From NCBI GenBank assembly GCA_945874695.1, contig CAMCHP010000005.1, positions 1 to 64,000 of the forward strand: a stretch of DNA of 64,000 nucleotides, read 5' to 3'. A program made the position numbers and the translations under genes. Position 1 is the first letter of the stretch. Every line of letters begins with the position of its first letter. The notes beneath the pieces were generated by a model. The model searched no databases. It was not told the origin of the DNA and was given only the letters and a program-made list of their open reading frames with translations. Positions 43,301 through 50,984 of the stretch are shown here, piece by piece. This DNA comes from Chryseobacterium gleum. GTDB taxonomy: Bacteria > Bacteroidota > Bacteroidia > Flavobacteriales_D > Sanyastnellaceae.

Positions 43301-44652
43301 AAGCCAAAGCCGACGCCATCGGGGAACTGCATAATGTTTCCGTATGAACCAAAAAACAAGGGATCGTTCGAGGCTCCGAATTCTACTGCCGCACAGAAAT
43401 CGTCTTTCGGACTGCCGTAGTTGCGTTCCCAAACCCGAGAACCATCGGCGTTGTAACGCGCCACGAAGATGTCGCGGTAACCCAAGCTGTAGAAAACACC
43501 TTCGCCATAGGGCGCACTGAAATCACTGAAGCGGCACTTGAAGGTTCCGGCGACGTACCACTCGCCGTTGTCGCCTTCGCAAAGCGATTTAGATGAAACT
43601 TCGTTGGCTGAGCCCGCGTTGCTGAGCCATACCGCTTCGCCGTTGAGGTCGAATTTCGCGAGGAAGATGTTGTACTCACCGCTTCCAGGGAACAGTTGTG
43701 TGCCGTTTTCACTCAACACCGCCATTTGACCGATGTGGTCGCCGGTGAGGTAAAGGTGATTGTCGCTGCCGAATTCAAGTTCATTGATCAGGGTTTGGGT
43801 CGTGGCCAAACGGGTGAGCCACGCCTCATTTCCGTCGGTGTCGATCTTCATGAGAAAACCGGCATTAAAGACCGTGTTGGGATAATTCGAATTGCCGAAT
43901 TGAAGGGTATCGGATGATTGTCCGGCGAGGTAAACGTTACCGAGCGGGTCATTGCACAAGCTCAAGCCGCGGTCGTCTCCGCTGGCAGCGCCTTGCTTTG
44001 CCCAAAGGACCTCACCGTTCGGGGCGATTTTAACCACAAAAATATCGTGCGAGGGTGTGTTCGTTTGCGGATTGAGCGCACTGGTTAACAGAAAAGGGCC
44101 GATTTGGGCCACCCCTTTGAACTGACCGGTGCAATAAACGTTTCCACCGGCATCGATGGAGACGCCGTAGCCTGTATCGGCGTCTTGTCCGCCGATGGCG
44201 AGGGTCCATTCCGGAATCCCTTGTGCATTGCAGAGCATAACAAAGGCGTCTTGCGAACCGGCATTGGTCGCGATGGATTGGCCGTTCACCGCTGCATTGC
44301 CTGTGATGTAGCCCGTTACGGCCACCTTGCCGTTGGCATGAGCGGCGACGTCTAGAATGCGATCAGCGCCTGTTCCACCGATGGTGCATACCCAATCGAC
44401 GTCGCCTTGGCCATTGAGTTTGGTGAGAAAACCGTCGCTGAAACCGTTGCTTTGTAGGCTTGTGGCCCCCATTTGGGCGCCTTGACTGAAGTACCCACCG
44501 ACGTAATAGTTGTTGCCGATGGCATCGCTGCAGAGGGCTTCATCTTGCCCGAGCGAACCGTAAGAGTTGATCCATTTCGCTTGTCCGTATGCAGCAAAGC
44601 CCCCTAAAAGGGAGAGCCCAACAAGAAAAAGACGAAAGCCGATTGAATTCAT
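40369..44652 (-). CDS. Giant gliding-associated protein with T9SS type-B sorting domain
   Basis: 1427 residues from the ATG at 44652 (MNSIGFRLFLVG), which gives a signal peptide ending AYGQA; a start 21 bp upstream is less apt. Residues about 25-500 are SBBP-like beta-propeller repeats (GxDxGYGVSIDAGGNVYCTG, DPLGNVYLAGQ, GDNGEWYVAGTF). The middle consists of Ig-like domains rich in Cys and aromatic residues. The C-terminus (ANIFTPNNDGTNDTYDF ... VRIYNRWGQLV ... WNGKSSNGDQVEDGVYFIV) is a CHU_C/gliding-associated type-B sorting domain. Predicted to be secreted by T9SS and displayed at or released from the cell surface. Function unknown; adhesion is a reasonable guess. Confidence 0.9.
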   Translation of the reverse strand: MNSIGFRLFLVGLSLLGGFAAYGQAKWINSYGSLGQDEALCSDAIGNNYYVGGYFSQGAQMGATSLQSNGFSDGFLTKLNGQGDVDWVCTIGGTGADRILDVAAHANGKVAVTGYITGNAAVNGQSIATNAGSQDAFVMLCNAQGIPEWTLAIGGQDADTGYGVSIDAGGNVYCTGQFKGVAQIGPFLLTSALNPQTNTPSHDIFVVKIAPNGEVLWAKQGAASGDDRGLSLCNDPLGNVYLAGQSSDTLQFGNSNYPNTVFNAGFLMKIDTDGNEAWLTRLATTQTLINELEFGSDNHLYLTGDHIGQMAVLSENGTQLFPGSGEYNIFLAKFDLNGEAVWLSNAGSANEVSSKSLCEGDNGEWYVAGTFKCRFSDFSAPYGEGVFYSLGYRDIFVARYNADGSRVWERNYGSPKDDFCAAVEFGASNDPLFFGSYGNIMQFPDGVGFGFGDSASVPGWSYTVDYCDDANYGQVQAIESVGALDVFMARAVLTDVQPFDWFLRNGQSGCTRNFIEGCLGSSACPDTLAGCGVTEVPLVLFTQLMNAGGPEVEVTWTGDVTLLNPSEPYLATSHTSQWVQVAIDRLDGCYAANDSVYTLIHPFPTQPLLTDDVVINTECTSCEDLILCEVQPITLSASGITEPDFGWVIPELPLQNQFTTSLGGTYVFEQTNAFGCSSQTSIHIQFALVPDTVAPYIASFFGGMPLGIDSVGLCPNDGVLFQLLDSLDVNPGVMFHYGDVLWTHYHEGNLVNQSVLPSSEPFAFQDGQDGWHTVHASYTEMFCDEPVQTYPLQTDSVYVIFYPEPELDINLAGPSELCPGESVVLAAFGADAFEWSGPSFEVITPNTIAVFAPGVYTINHSAVNEFGCSAYDISTHEVTAKAAFAGMLPENGIVCPFDSVMLFTEESYMSYQWIGPMGELLGTEQTQWASVPGLYHCQVVDAAFCALETNFLEVKAYSSPFLEAFPGTDLCVSGEVQLTLATNEEAEVLWIDPLSGNGLQQFIDQPGTYTVQSTLCDITTSLDITIVMTEVEAEISVISELPACLGDTVFLIANPGMNLYNWNPGGYAGQQIAVTEAGTYNLTTADAQGCLGFAESVEIAFTVATATVNSAPAAACPGDELVLEALGTGDFAWYLLGDEEPTATGGSFEFTMGDEVVVIGVSSTVDACESEPVFVAVEVHPSAEAIEIEDFDSFCEGDEVVLGSPSGELNWSGPAGSFTGNPWNLGAADPEWTGVYTAAYAENLCQTPAVALTLAVAPLPPAPPAIDTLACLGSEITLFSDYAGLTMWYNPSSQTTLTAPAWTFTMLASDLATTYHFVSDAGCVGESAPIFVESIVCTGEQANIFTPNNDGTNDTYDFKSWSYSIEVVRIYNRWGQLVRELIDEPFVWNGKSSNGDQVEDGVYFIVLSSHVPMDGEHTQTGVVYVKR

Positions 44653-44767
44653 GATCGCTTGGACAAGGTACAAAAGAAATACAAACGTAGTTGTAGATAC
44701 CCTACTTGCGCGATGAAATCAGCGTGTACTGATGACATGATCGTAGACAAAAATACCCCGAAAGCCA

Positions 44768-44830
44768 GCACGTCATTCGAGCTGTTTTGGTGTGCTTAGC
44801 TGTTACTTGGCCAGATGCTAGTAACGAGCT
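44768..44830. repeat. Cassette-junction inverted repeat A (diverged)
   Basis: Lies just beyond the stop of the minus-strand gene at 44833. It contains AGCAC/GTGCT and GTTACT/AGTAAC inverted pairs, and GCTGTTACTTGGCCAG, which resembles GCTGTTATAGCCAGTG of junctions C and D. It also shares GTCATTCG with junction B. Probably the last, degenerate member of the junction series. Confidence 0.4.
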
Positions 44831-44832
44831 TT

Positions 44833-45441
44833 CTAATTGTTCTCTCTAATTCGTCCATTCGAATCAATGCTATATTTTGTAACGCTAGTTGTTACTTTAT
44901 CACGCATATCACCAAAGTCAGAATTGCGAGGCAACAGAGAAAAAGATGTGATTGAATCAACTACCAAAATTGTATGGTTTTTATTAATTGTTAAATACGA
45001 CCTGGTTACGGATACGGTATAGTGCCCAAAAACGCTGCTGGTTTGTTGATAAGGCACTAATGAATCAATCTTATTTCCTTGTTTATCGTAAGTTGTCAAG
45101 AAAGGGCCAATGCCCAATTGCTCAATCGAAAAGTCAAGCAATGTAACAGTATTGCTGTCGCTAAATAAAATCCCTAAAGGCTGGTTTGCCCCCTGGTGTT
45201 TATATCGCTCAAAAGCTACCTTGTCGTAGTGCTTTGAAAGTGGTTCAAATGGTTCAAATGAATTGTGTGAAAACGGCAAAGGAATCTGATTGAGGGTATT
45301 GAGGTATTTCTCAAAATCACTTGCGGAGTTGTCTTGCAGTGCATGTTCTGCAGTTGCAGTTTCAGTGCTGGTTGTGGTTTCTGTCGAACAACTTGTAACC
45401 AAGCATAAAATGAATGCCAAAATAGATATTGTGTGTTTCAT
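44833..45441 (-). CDS. Hypothetical lipoprotein (cassette gene 1)
   Basis: 202 residues. Lipoprotein signal with VTSC (Cys at about 18) followed by a Thr/Ser/Glu-rich linker, then a beta-rich domain with no family I recognise (PLGILFSDSNTVTLLDFSIE; HTILVVDSITSF). AT-rich compared with the giant gene downstream. It is the last of four minus-strand genes separated by long inverted repeats. Likely exported to the cell envelope; function unknown. Confidence 0.7.
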   Translation of the reverse strand: MKHTISILAFILCLVTSCSTETTTSTETATAEHALQDNSASDFEKYLNTLNQIPLPFSHNSFEPFEPLSKHYDKVAFERYKHQGANQPLGILFSDSNTVTLLDFSIEQLGIGPFLTTYDKQGNKIDSLVPYQQTSSVFGHYTVSVTRSYLTINKNHTILVVDSITSFSLLPRNSDFGDMRDKVTTSVTKYSIDSNGRIRENN

Positions 45442-45466
45442 AATGGTCTGTCACTGGTCCGGATTG

Positions 45467-45540
45467 GCACGAACGATTAGCATAAACCTCGTTGCAATTT
45501 CACGAACAATGATCGCTTATAAATTGGTAGTCATTCGTGC
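45467..45540. repeat. Cassette-junction inverted repeat B
   Basis: 74-bp imperfect inverted repeat with arms GCACGAACGA (45467-45476) and TCATTCGTGC (45531-45540), 9 of 10 positions paired. It fills the gap between two array genes and has the same layout as junctions C and D but a different core sequence. Confidence 0.5.
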
Positions 45541-45548
45541 TTTACTTC

Positions 45549-46625
45549 TTAGAATATTTTGTCAAATGTTTCTCCGTTGAATTTATAAACGCCACCTTCT
45601 GCCATTCCAAATAGCAGGTTATTGTTTTTGTCTAGGTAAATGTCCCAAGCCGTTTGAACGTTCAATTTCGGGTCAATCCTATAGTTTGTTAGCGTTTCAC
45701 CATCATATCTCCAAGCTCCAGAATCTCGATCTCCAAACCAAATATTTCCTTGACTATCTTCTGCAATCGCAAAAACAGATTGCAGGCCTGTGTTCTTAGC
45801 AAACTGTTCACTTTGAATGTTTGCTTCAAATTCACTATTCGGAATGAGTTTTCCTTTTTCCTTCGAGAAGTGTGTGATTGCGTCGCCATTTTTAAGGATT
45901 ACGCCAATTCCATTGTTCCCTATCCAAAGTCGGCCTTGAGCGTCCTCCAAAATGCTTCGAACGTGAATTTTTTCAGATTCTTCTGAAAGTCCTAGTGTTT
46001 CATCATTAATCGTTACAAACTGCTTTCCATCATAGCCGAAAACACCTGCATACGTACCAAACCATACCCGCTCATTTTTTCCTTTCGAGATGCCTGTTAC
46101 CGCATATAAATTACCTGTTCGAGTGTCTCTGGGGTTCGGAAAAGCTAAATAGTTCAATTGCTGTCCGTCATATCTATAAACTCCTTGGTTTGTTCCCGCA
46201 TTAAACCACAAGTCTTTGTCGGTTTTCGTCCACTCGGTTTCTGAATTTCGATTTACAAGATGATTTTTAATACTTCGCCCATCGTAACTGCTCACCCCAT
46301 TTGCAGTTTCAAACCAAATCATTCCGTTTTCGTCTTCCTGAATTCCACGAACTTGATTGTCTGCCAATCCTTCATTGGTTGTAAAGTATGTAAATGCATT
46401 TCCATCATATACACTTACCCCTTCATTATGGCTTCCAAACCAATAATTGCCTTTACTGTCTTGGAAGATTGCTCGTATAGCCGAGGAAAACTTTAAAGTG
46501 TCAGCATTTGAAGTGGCAACTAATTCAGGTTGATTTATTTCCTTTTCTGCTGATCTCTTTTCAGCACAAGCAAAGATTAGCGTCAATGGAAGTATGAGGT
46601 AAATCAATGCTGTTTTTTGGTTCAT
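45549..46625 (-). CDS. Two-component-regulator-propeller lipoprotein (cassette gene 2)
   Basis: 358 residues with a lipoprotein-type signal (LIFAC at about 20) and a beta-propeller of Reg_prop repeats: IFQDSKGNYWFGSHNEGVSVYDG, IQEDENGMIWFETANGVSSYDG, ILEDAQGRLWIGNNGIG, IAEDSQGNIWFGDRDSGAWRYDG and IYLDKNNNLLFGMAEGGVYKFNG. Such propellers are the sensor part of hybrid two-component systems; here no kinase follows, so this is a free-standing periplasmic or surface propeller. AT-rich. Second gene of the junction-separated array. Confidence 0.85.
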   Translation of the reverse strand: MNQKTALIYLILPLTLIFACAEKRSAEKEINQPELVATSNADTLKFSSAIRAIFQDSKGNYWFGSHNEGVSVYDGNAFTYFTTNEGLADNQVRGIQEDENGMIWFETANGVSSYDGRSIKNHLVNRNSETEWTKTDKDLWFNAGTNQGVYRYDGQQLNYLAFPNPRDTRTGNLYAVTGISKGKNERVWFGTYAGVFGYDGKQFVTINDETLGLSEESEKIHVRSILEDAQGRLWIGNNGIGVILKNGDAITHFSKEKGKLIPNSEFEANIQSEQFAKNTGLQSVFAIAEDSQGNIWFGDRDSGAWRYDGETLTNYRIDPKLNVQTAWDIYLDKNNNLLFGMAEGGVYKFNGETFDKIF

Positions 46626-46650
46626 TTCGGTTATAATCTATGTGAGGGAA

Positions 46651-46784
46651 AACGGTTTGCAGATTTGCAATGGGCGGGATTTTTACCACTGAACTTTATG
46701 CGGAGCACGAAACTTTTGGCTACCACAAAACTGTTGTCGGAGCACGAAACCCCGCCTATTGCAAATGTGCTGTTATAGCCAGTG
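46651..46784. repeat. Cassette-junction inverted repeat C
   Basis: 134-bp element. Inner arms 46659-46678 and 46751-46770 are complementary at about 18 of 20 positions. It starts with AACGGTTT (shared with junction D) and ends with GCTGTTATAGCCAGTG, 16 bp identical to the right end of junction D. Read along the genes, it runs CTGGCTATAACAGC ... AAACCGTT, then diverges, as expected when each cassette contributes its own sequence after the crossover. Confidence 0.6.
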
Positions 46785-46788
46785 GTTC

Positions 46789-47781
46789 TCATTCGCAGCC
46801 CAATATTGGTTCTTTATCAACCCACTTTCCATTTTCTAGTACACTAACAGAACAGTCTTTTTTCTCTGAATGTGGAAAAGCCTGGACACATACTACTACT
46901 CTAACCAATGTTACCACTCCACCAATATATTCATAGTTGTCCATCTGTGTGGTTAAAGTATCAATTCTTGATGTCTTTAAACCAACAAATGTATTCTTGT
47001 TAAAATCAAAGTAACAATCATCCAAACTGCTTAATAGCGTGTCTAAAACAAAACCTGTAACAGTATCTTTATAAATGAAATAATTCCATTTTGTCGAATC
47101 ATTCATTTGGTGTTCTCTGTAGTCTTTTTGTCCGTCAAAGTTAAAGTCGGCAACTTCCAATCTAAGATTCCCGATTCTTCTTGGGTTTCTAAAATTTGGG
47201 TCGTCTTCTGGAATAACTGGTTCTGCTAAAAGCTGTTGTTTGGCAAACTGAACAGAAATGAAATAATCTACTTCTTGTTTTCGATTATCGACCTGAAATA
47301 CGTCCCAGATGACTGGTGAAATGTCATATACAATTTGCTCAGTTTTAATTGTTTTAAAAGGCAAAGTGTTATAGTTCCATTTATGCAGATTTCCGTCATT
47401 AACCCATAATTTGAAATTTCCTTTTTGAAATGGAATATTCAGAAAGTAAACATTGTAAGCATTTAAAATTTCAATGTTCATCGTATCCTTTTTATTCTTC
47501 ACTATCTGAATATGGTGGTCATCTGTCATCAGTGTTTTATGCAAGTATTCTGCCATTGGATAATACTCAAAACCTGTCTGGTTATCACTAATATCTTTTA
47601 GTTCATAAGTTTTGTAAGTAAGACTTGTTTTCCATCCTTGTTCACCTTTTTTAAAGCAATTTTCAAAATGTAAAATATCACCATTGTCTGTTATTTCCAA
47701 GAAGATTTTTGAATGTCCCGTTGGTTGTGCTAAACAATGAACCGATAAACAGATTAGTATTAATTGAAGTATCCTTTGCAT
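46789..47781 (-). CDS. Hypothetical exported protein (cassette gene 3)
   Basis: 330 residues with a signal peptide ending HCLAQP. Central part contains LEVADFNFDGQKDYREHQM, an Asp-rich FG-GAP/EF-hand-like motif as in XAC2610-type periplasmic proteins. Otherwise beta-rich with no family assignment. Clearly AT-rich. It lies between junctions C and D, giving a repeat-to-repeat unit of 1173 bp. Confidence 0.7.
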   Translation of the reverse strand: MQRILQLILICLSVHCLAQPTGHSKIFLEITDNGDILHFENCFKKGEQGWKTSLTYKTYELKDISDNQTGFEYYPMAEYLHKTLMTDDHHIQIVKNKKDTMNIEILNAYNVYFLNIPFQKGNFKLWVNDGNLHKWNYNTLPFKTIKTEQIVYDISPVIWDVFQVDNRKQEVDYFISVQFAKQQLLAEPVIPEDDPNFRNPRRIGNLRLEVADFNFDGQKDYREHQMNDSTKWNYFIYKDTVTGFVLDTLLSSLDDCYFDFNKNTFVGLKTSRIDTLTTQMDNYEYIGGVVTLVRVVVCVQAFPHSEKKDCSVSVLENGKWVDKEPILGCE

Positions 47782-47815
47782 AATTGATTTCTTTTATGGA
47801 TTGGTCGTCTTACTA

Positions 47816-47957
47816 TTGGCTATAACGGTTTCGGGCTTAGCGTTCGGGCTGGTTTTGGAGCACAAAACTGTCAAGCAGCACTGAACTTGCATAGAAGCAC
47901 TAAGCTTCATTTAAACACTGAATCGGCAATTTCTTGTAGTTGCTGTTATAGCCAGTG
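47816..47957. repeat. Cassette-junction inverted repeat D
   Basis: 142-bp element with perfect 10-bp outer arms TGGCTATAAC (47817-47826) and GTTATAGCCA (47945-47954) and weaker inner pairing (GCTTAGCG.. / ..CTAAGC). The outer arms have the AAC/GTT ends of integron attC sites though the core bases differ. Its right arm overlaps the end of the next gene and supplies its stop codon (CTA TAA). Confidence 0.65.
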
Positions 47958-48365
47958 TTTCTTTTCATGTTTCATTTTTAGTAAAGTCAGTCCAGCAAGC
48001 CCAAGTGTCACTCCTGCCATTATAATACCTCTTGTCGTCAGCCCTTTTGAAATTATCAAAATGGGTGGATAAGTCGCTACTATGAATGTGGTCAAGGCTA
48101 ATTGGTTAAATAGTTTTTTGTTCTTTTTAATTCTTGAATATATAGTCAAGGTCAATAATGCTGCGGTAATTATTGTCCAGAAAGTTAACAGAATAAAACC
48201 ATTATTTACGTCTCTTTTGAAGTCAGCTCCTTCAGGATAGTCAGGGTGTTGCAAATAATATTCTTGTGAACCAAAACCAATTAGGTTTGTAATCTTTGCA
48301 AGTAAAGCGAAAGAAAGCCAAACGATTACTATGGTCGCTAGTATTTTGTCTACTTTAAGCATCAT
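47946..48365 (-). CDS. Small membrane protein (cassette gene 4)
   Basis: 139 residues from the ATG at 48365 (MMLKVDKI); a longer frame extends into the group II intron remnant and is rejected. Four hydrophobic segments (about 8-25, 52-72, 85-103, 108-124) joined by short loops: a polytopic inner-membrane protein of unknown function. The last residues HWL and the TAA stop are encoded by the TGGCTATAAC arm of junction D, so recombination at the junction would alter the C-terminus. AT-rich. Confidence 0.7.
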   Translation of the reverse strand: MMLKVDKILATIVIVWLSFALLAKITNLIGFGSQEYYLQHPDYPEGADFKRDVNNGFILLTFWTIITAALLTLTIYSRIKKNKKLFNQLALTTFIVATYPPILIISKGLTTRGIIMAGVTLGLAGLTLLKMKHEKKHWL

Positions 48366-48381
48366 ATTAACATTGGCTATA

Positions 48382-48548
48382 ATCGGGTCATGCAGGCGAA
48401 TCTCACCCCTTCCTTCCCACAACTTGTAACGACTGTTCGGGAGAACCGTATCCCAATCATCGGGAGAAGCTGTGAAAACTTGCTTCCTTCGGTCGTGAGG
48501 CCGCTTCGCTCAATTCCCTTCATACGGCTCTTCAAGTTCTTTGTACGT
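48382..48548 (-). mobile_element. Remnant of the 3' end of a group II intron
   Basis: On the minus strand, 48548-48510 encodes TYKELEEPYEGN and a stop, the sequence usually found where intron maturase frames run into domain V, and contains GAGCCGTATG (48521-48530), the 5' strand of domain V. The matching 3' strand ATACGGTTCT is at 48442-48451, about 70 bp away instead of about 14, so domain V is expanded or scrambled. A domain-VI-like stem (GGGGT.../...ACCC) ends CCCGA at 48383, where TTATAGCC of the cassette junction resumes. No reverse transcriptase gene remains. The rest of the gap (48549-48700) shows no gene. Confidence 0.55.
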
Positions 48549-48700
48549 GCTCGATCGCGCTATTTCAATGGCTATTTGCAATATTATTGCCCCCCCTTGT
48601 GAACACTCTATGAAGAAAATCAATTCATGAGCGTTATTTTTAGCTTTCTTGGAACGATATTGATTATACGCTATGCCTAAGGTGTTTTTTCAAGGTAGAG

Positions 48701-50113
48701 TCAGAAAAAAACTTTACTCTGCCGCAGAGATTGCATGCACGCTTTGAGATTAAAAGCTTGCGCAGATCCCAATAAATTATCAACCAGTTTCTGGCGTTCT
48801 GCTTCACTCAACACATGCGACATGCACGACAAAAATTTATCGGCAATCACGTTTTCGTTTACGGCAGAATTCCAATGACCTAGCCAGGTATTGCTTGTGG
48901 CATTGCGCCCATCCGACAACATGATTCGCACTTCCATTCTGGTAAAATCAGCGGGAATTCGGTTATCAAAACTAAGTCGGGTTTTAGCCAGCATGCGTTG
49001 AATATCGCTACGCTGAAGCTGTGATTCGGAAAAACTCTGCGCATTAACTTCTCCATCGAGCATTGCCTGAACAACATTAAACTGAAAACTAAAGCGGCAT
49101 TCGTCGGTACTTTGCGGATTAGGGCGATTGCAATACGGGAAAACCGGTGTTTCGATCACGACATCACCATCAAATTTCAGGTCGCGCTGATGCAATTGCA
49201 ATGCTGCATCGATTGCGACCTGCATGGCGGTATGCGCAGGCCAGCGTTTAAATGCAAATCCGGGACGCATAAAACAGCGCATCGATTCCATACCCTCAAT
49301 CAGATAATTTGCATCGAATGCATCACCGCCAAAGACTTCGCCCCAGCCGCCTGGCTCGGCAAATGTATCGCGTGAGGCCGTGAATCCGTTCTTAACAAGC
49401 AGTGCACATTCAAGGCCTGCCCGGGCAGCATTTCCACTGTGCGTAGCTTTTGTTGCGGTGCCAATATTTGCAGCAATTCCACCGGCCCTACTGGCGGCCA
49501 TTCCCAAGGCCATACAGGCTTCATCTTCACTTAAACCAAGCAAGATTGCCGATACCAGTGCACTTCCCATAACACCCACGGTTCCGGGCGGATGGAATCC
49601 CTGTTTTTGAAACGGGAAAAATTTCTGTTCCAGCTTTGCCGAATCATCAGCAACACGGGACGCTTCACGCAACTCGGCCTGCAATGCAATGCCAGCTGCA
49701 AATGCGCGCAGAAAAACTTCGCCGCAGCCTGTATGCAAATCAGAATCCCTCGAAGCAAGTGCAAAAATAGCTCCTAGAACCGGCGATACAGCATGCGTCG
49801 GCGGATCAAACATAGGTTCAAAATCCAAAACATGCGTGGATGTTCCATACACAAATGCCGCATCGGTTACAGGTAGTTCTAATCCCAATCCAGGAAAGGT
49901 AGCACCTGCGTGCGTATGCTGCATCCGGAAGTGCTGCATGAGTTTTTGAATCGTTGGATGCTCCATACCCATAAATAGAACCCCAATACCATCGCAAAGT
50001 AGGAATTGAATCTGCTGACGGGTCATTGCCGGCAATTCAGCATAGTTGAAACGATACGCGGCATCAACAAGGGCACGAGTCGGATTTACGGAAACCGAAT
50101 TATTCATTTTCAT
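48701..50113 (-). CDS. MmgE/PrpD-family protein
   Basis: 470 residues of the 2-methylcitrate dehydratase/cis-aconitate decarboxylase superfamily. Typical stretches are the N-terminal DAAYRFNYAELPAMT, the GTSTHVLDFEPMFDPPTHAVSPVLGA active-site region (Asp and His), ATKATHSGNAARAG, and the RCFMRPGFAFKRWPAHTAMQ segment. Substrate is uncertain: family members dehydrate 2-methylcitrate, decarboxylate cis-aconitate or epimerise iminodisuccinate. No other methylcitrate-cycle gene is adjacent. Start overlaps the stop of the YrdC-like gene by 4 bp, so both form an operon next to mobile-element remains. Confidence 0.85.
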   Translation of the reverse strand: MKMNNSVSVNPTRALVDAAYRFNYAELPAMTRQQIQFLLCDGIGVLFMGMEHPTIQKLMQHFRMQHTHAGATFPGLGLELPVTDAAFVYGTSTHVLDFEPMFDPPTHAVSPVLGAIFALASRDSDLHTGCGEVFLRAFAAGIALQAELREASRVADDSAKLEQKFFPFQKQGFHPPGTVGVMGSALVSAILLGLSEDEACMALGMAASRAGGIAANIGTATKATHSGNAARAGLECALLVKNGFTASRDTFAEPGGWGEVFGGDAFDANYLIEGMESMRCFMRPGFAFKRWPAHTAMQVAIDAALQLHQRDLKFDGDVVIETPVFPYCNRPNPQSTDECRFSFQFNVVQAMLDGEVNAQSFSESQLQRSDIQRMLAKTRLSFDNRIPADFTRMEVRIMLSDGRNATSNTWLGHWNSAVNENVIADKFLSCMSHVLSEAERQKLVDNLLGSAQAFNLKACMQSLRQSKVFF

Positions 50114-50826
50114 GGATTTAGCCGTGTAAAATGTCCTGAAATCATGCTTAATATACTCGCTAAACCCGGTCCATCGCGCTCAACCCGAACCGTAGCGTCA
50201 TCGAAGGCCAAAACCGGATACGAGCCTTTCTCTCCTTGGTTCTCTTCCGCATGGATCATAAGGGGAATTTGCATCGAAACAGCAAAATCGCGCGCCCGCA
50301 ATTCATCGACGATCGAACCTCCCAGATCGCCACTGATGTTGGCGCTTGTACATAATGATGCTGTATAGTTTTTGCCCGGAAAGAGGGAGCGGTCATCGAG
50401 CGATTCACCCCATGCTTCGAGTGTACGAAACAAATCGCGCAAGACACCATCGGGCAAGAGCAATCCTTGGTGAGTTCCGGCGTTGACCGCAGCTGTTTCT
50501 GTTTGGGCGTCATGTGTTTTAATGCGAATAAAACACGACTCAAGGCTTTTGAGCATGGATTCATTCTTCAGAAACTTCTCTGAAATATGCTTGTCCCAAG
50601 CCATCGAAAAAAACGATTCGGCAGAACCAATGGCAGATCCGTAAAACTTCCCCGGAAGCCTGTTCTTTCCTTTACTCAATGCCAAAGCACCGAGCAAAGT
50701 AGGCGGCGCCATTAAGGCAAACACGCGAGGATATCGAATCAGGAACACCGGATTATCGGAATAGTAAACCTCCCGAAGTGCATCAAGCAATGTGCTATCG
50801 TGAATTGAAATTTCTTTTAATCTCAT
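50110..50826 (-). CDS. Sua5/YciO/YrdC-like protein, divergent
   Basis: 238 residues. The segment FLIRYPRVFALMAPPTLLGALALSKGKNR aligns by eye to the beginning of YrdC domains (P-T...GL...KgR), and TSANISGD is the family's (S/T)xAN.SG motif; the end ILSMISGHFTR is also compatible. YrdC proteins make threonylcarbamoyl-AMP for tRNA t6A or act in hydrogenase maturation (HypF), but this copy is divergent and its operon with an MmgE/PrpD protein suggests another small-molecule role. Assignment rests on short motifs only. Confidence 0.55.
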   Translation of the reverse strand: MRLKEISIHDSTLLDALREVYYSDNPVFLIRYPRVFALMAPPTLLGALALSKGKNRLPGKFYGSAIGSAESFFSMAWDKHISEKFLKNESMLKSLESCFIRIKTHDAQTETAAVNAGTHQGLLLPDGVLRDLFRTLEAWGESLDDRSLFPGKNYTASLCTSANISGDLGGSIVDELRARDFAVSMQIPLMIHAEENQGEKGSYPVLAFDDATVRVERDGPGLASILSMISGHFTRLNP

Positions 50827-50984
50827 TTTTTCATGTATGTACCTTTCGGTAATCTTTTAGATGCTAATTGCTTTTCACTGTTGCTTTCACCAACCGTTTT
50901 CATTTGAATTATACAATGCATGTACGCATGTTTGTAGAACGTAAATTGATTACTTAGTAAGGTCAGAGATTCGCTGAAAATACG

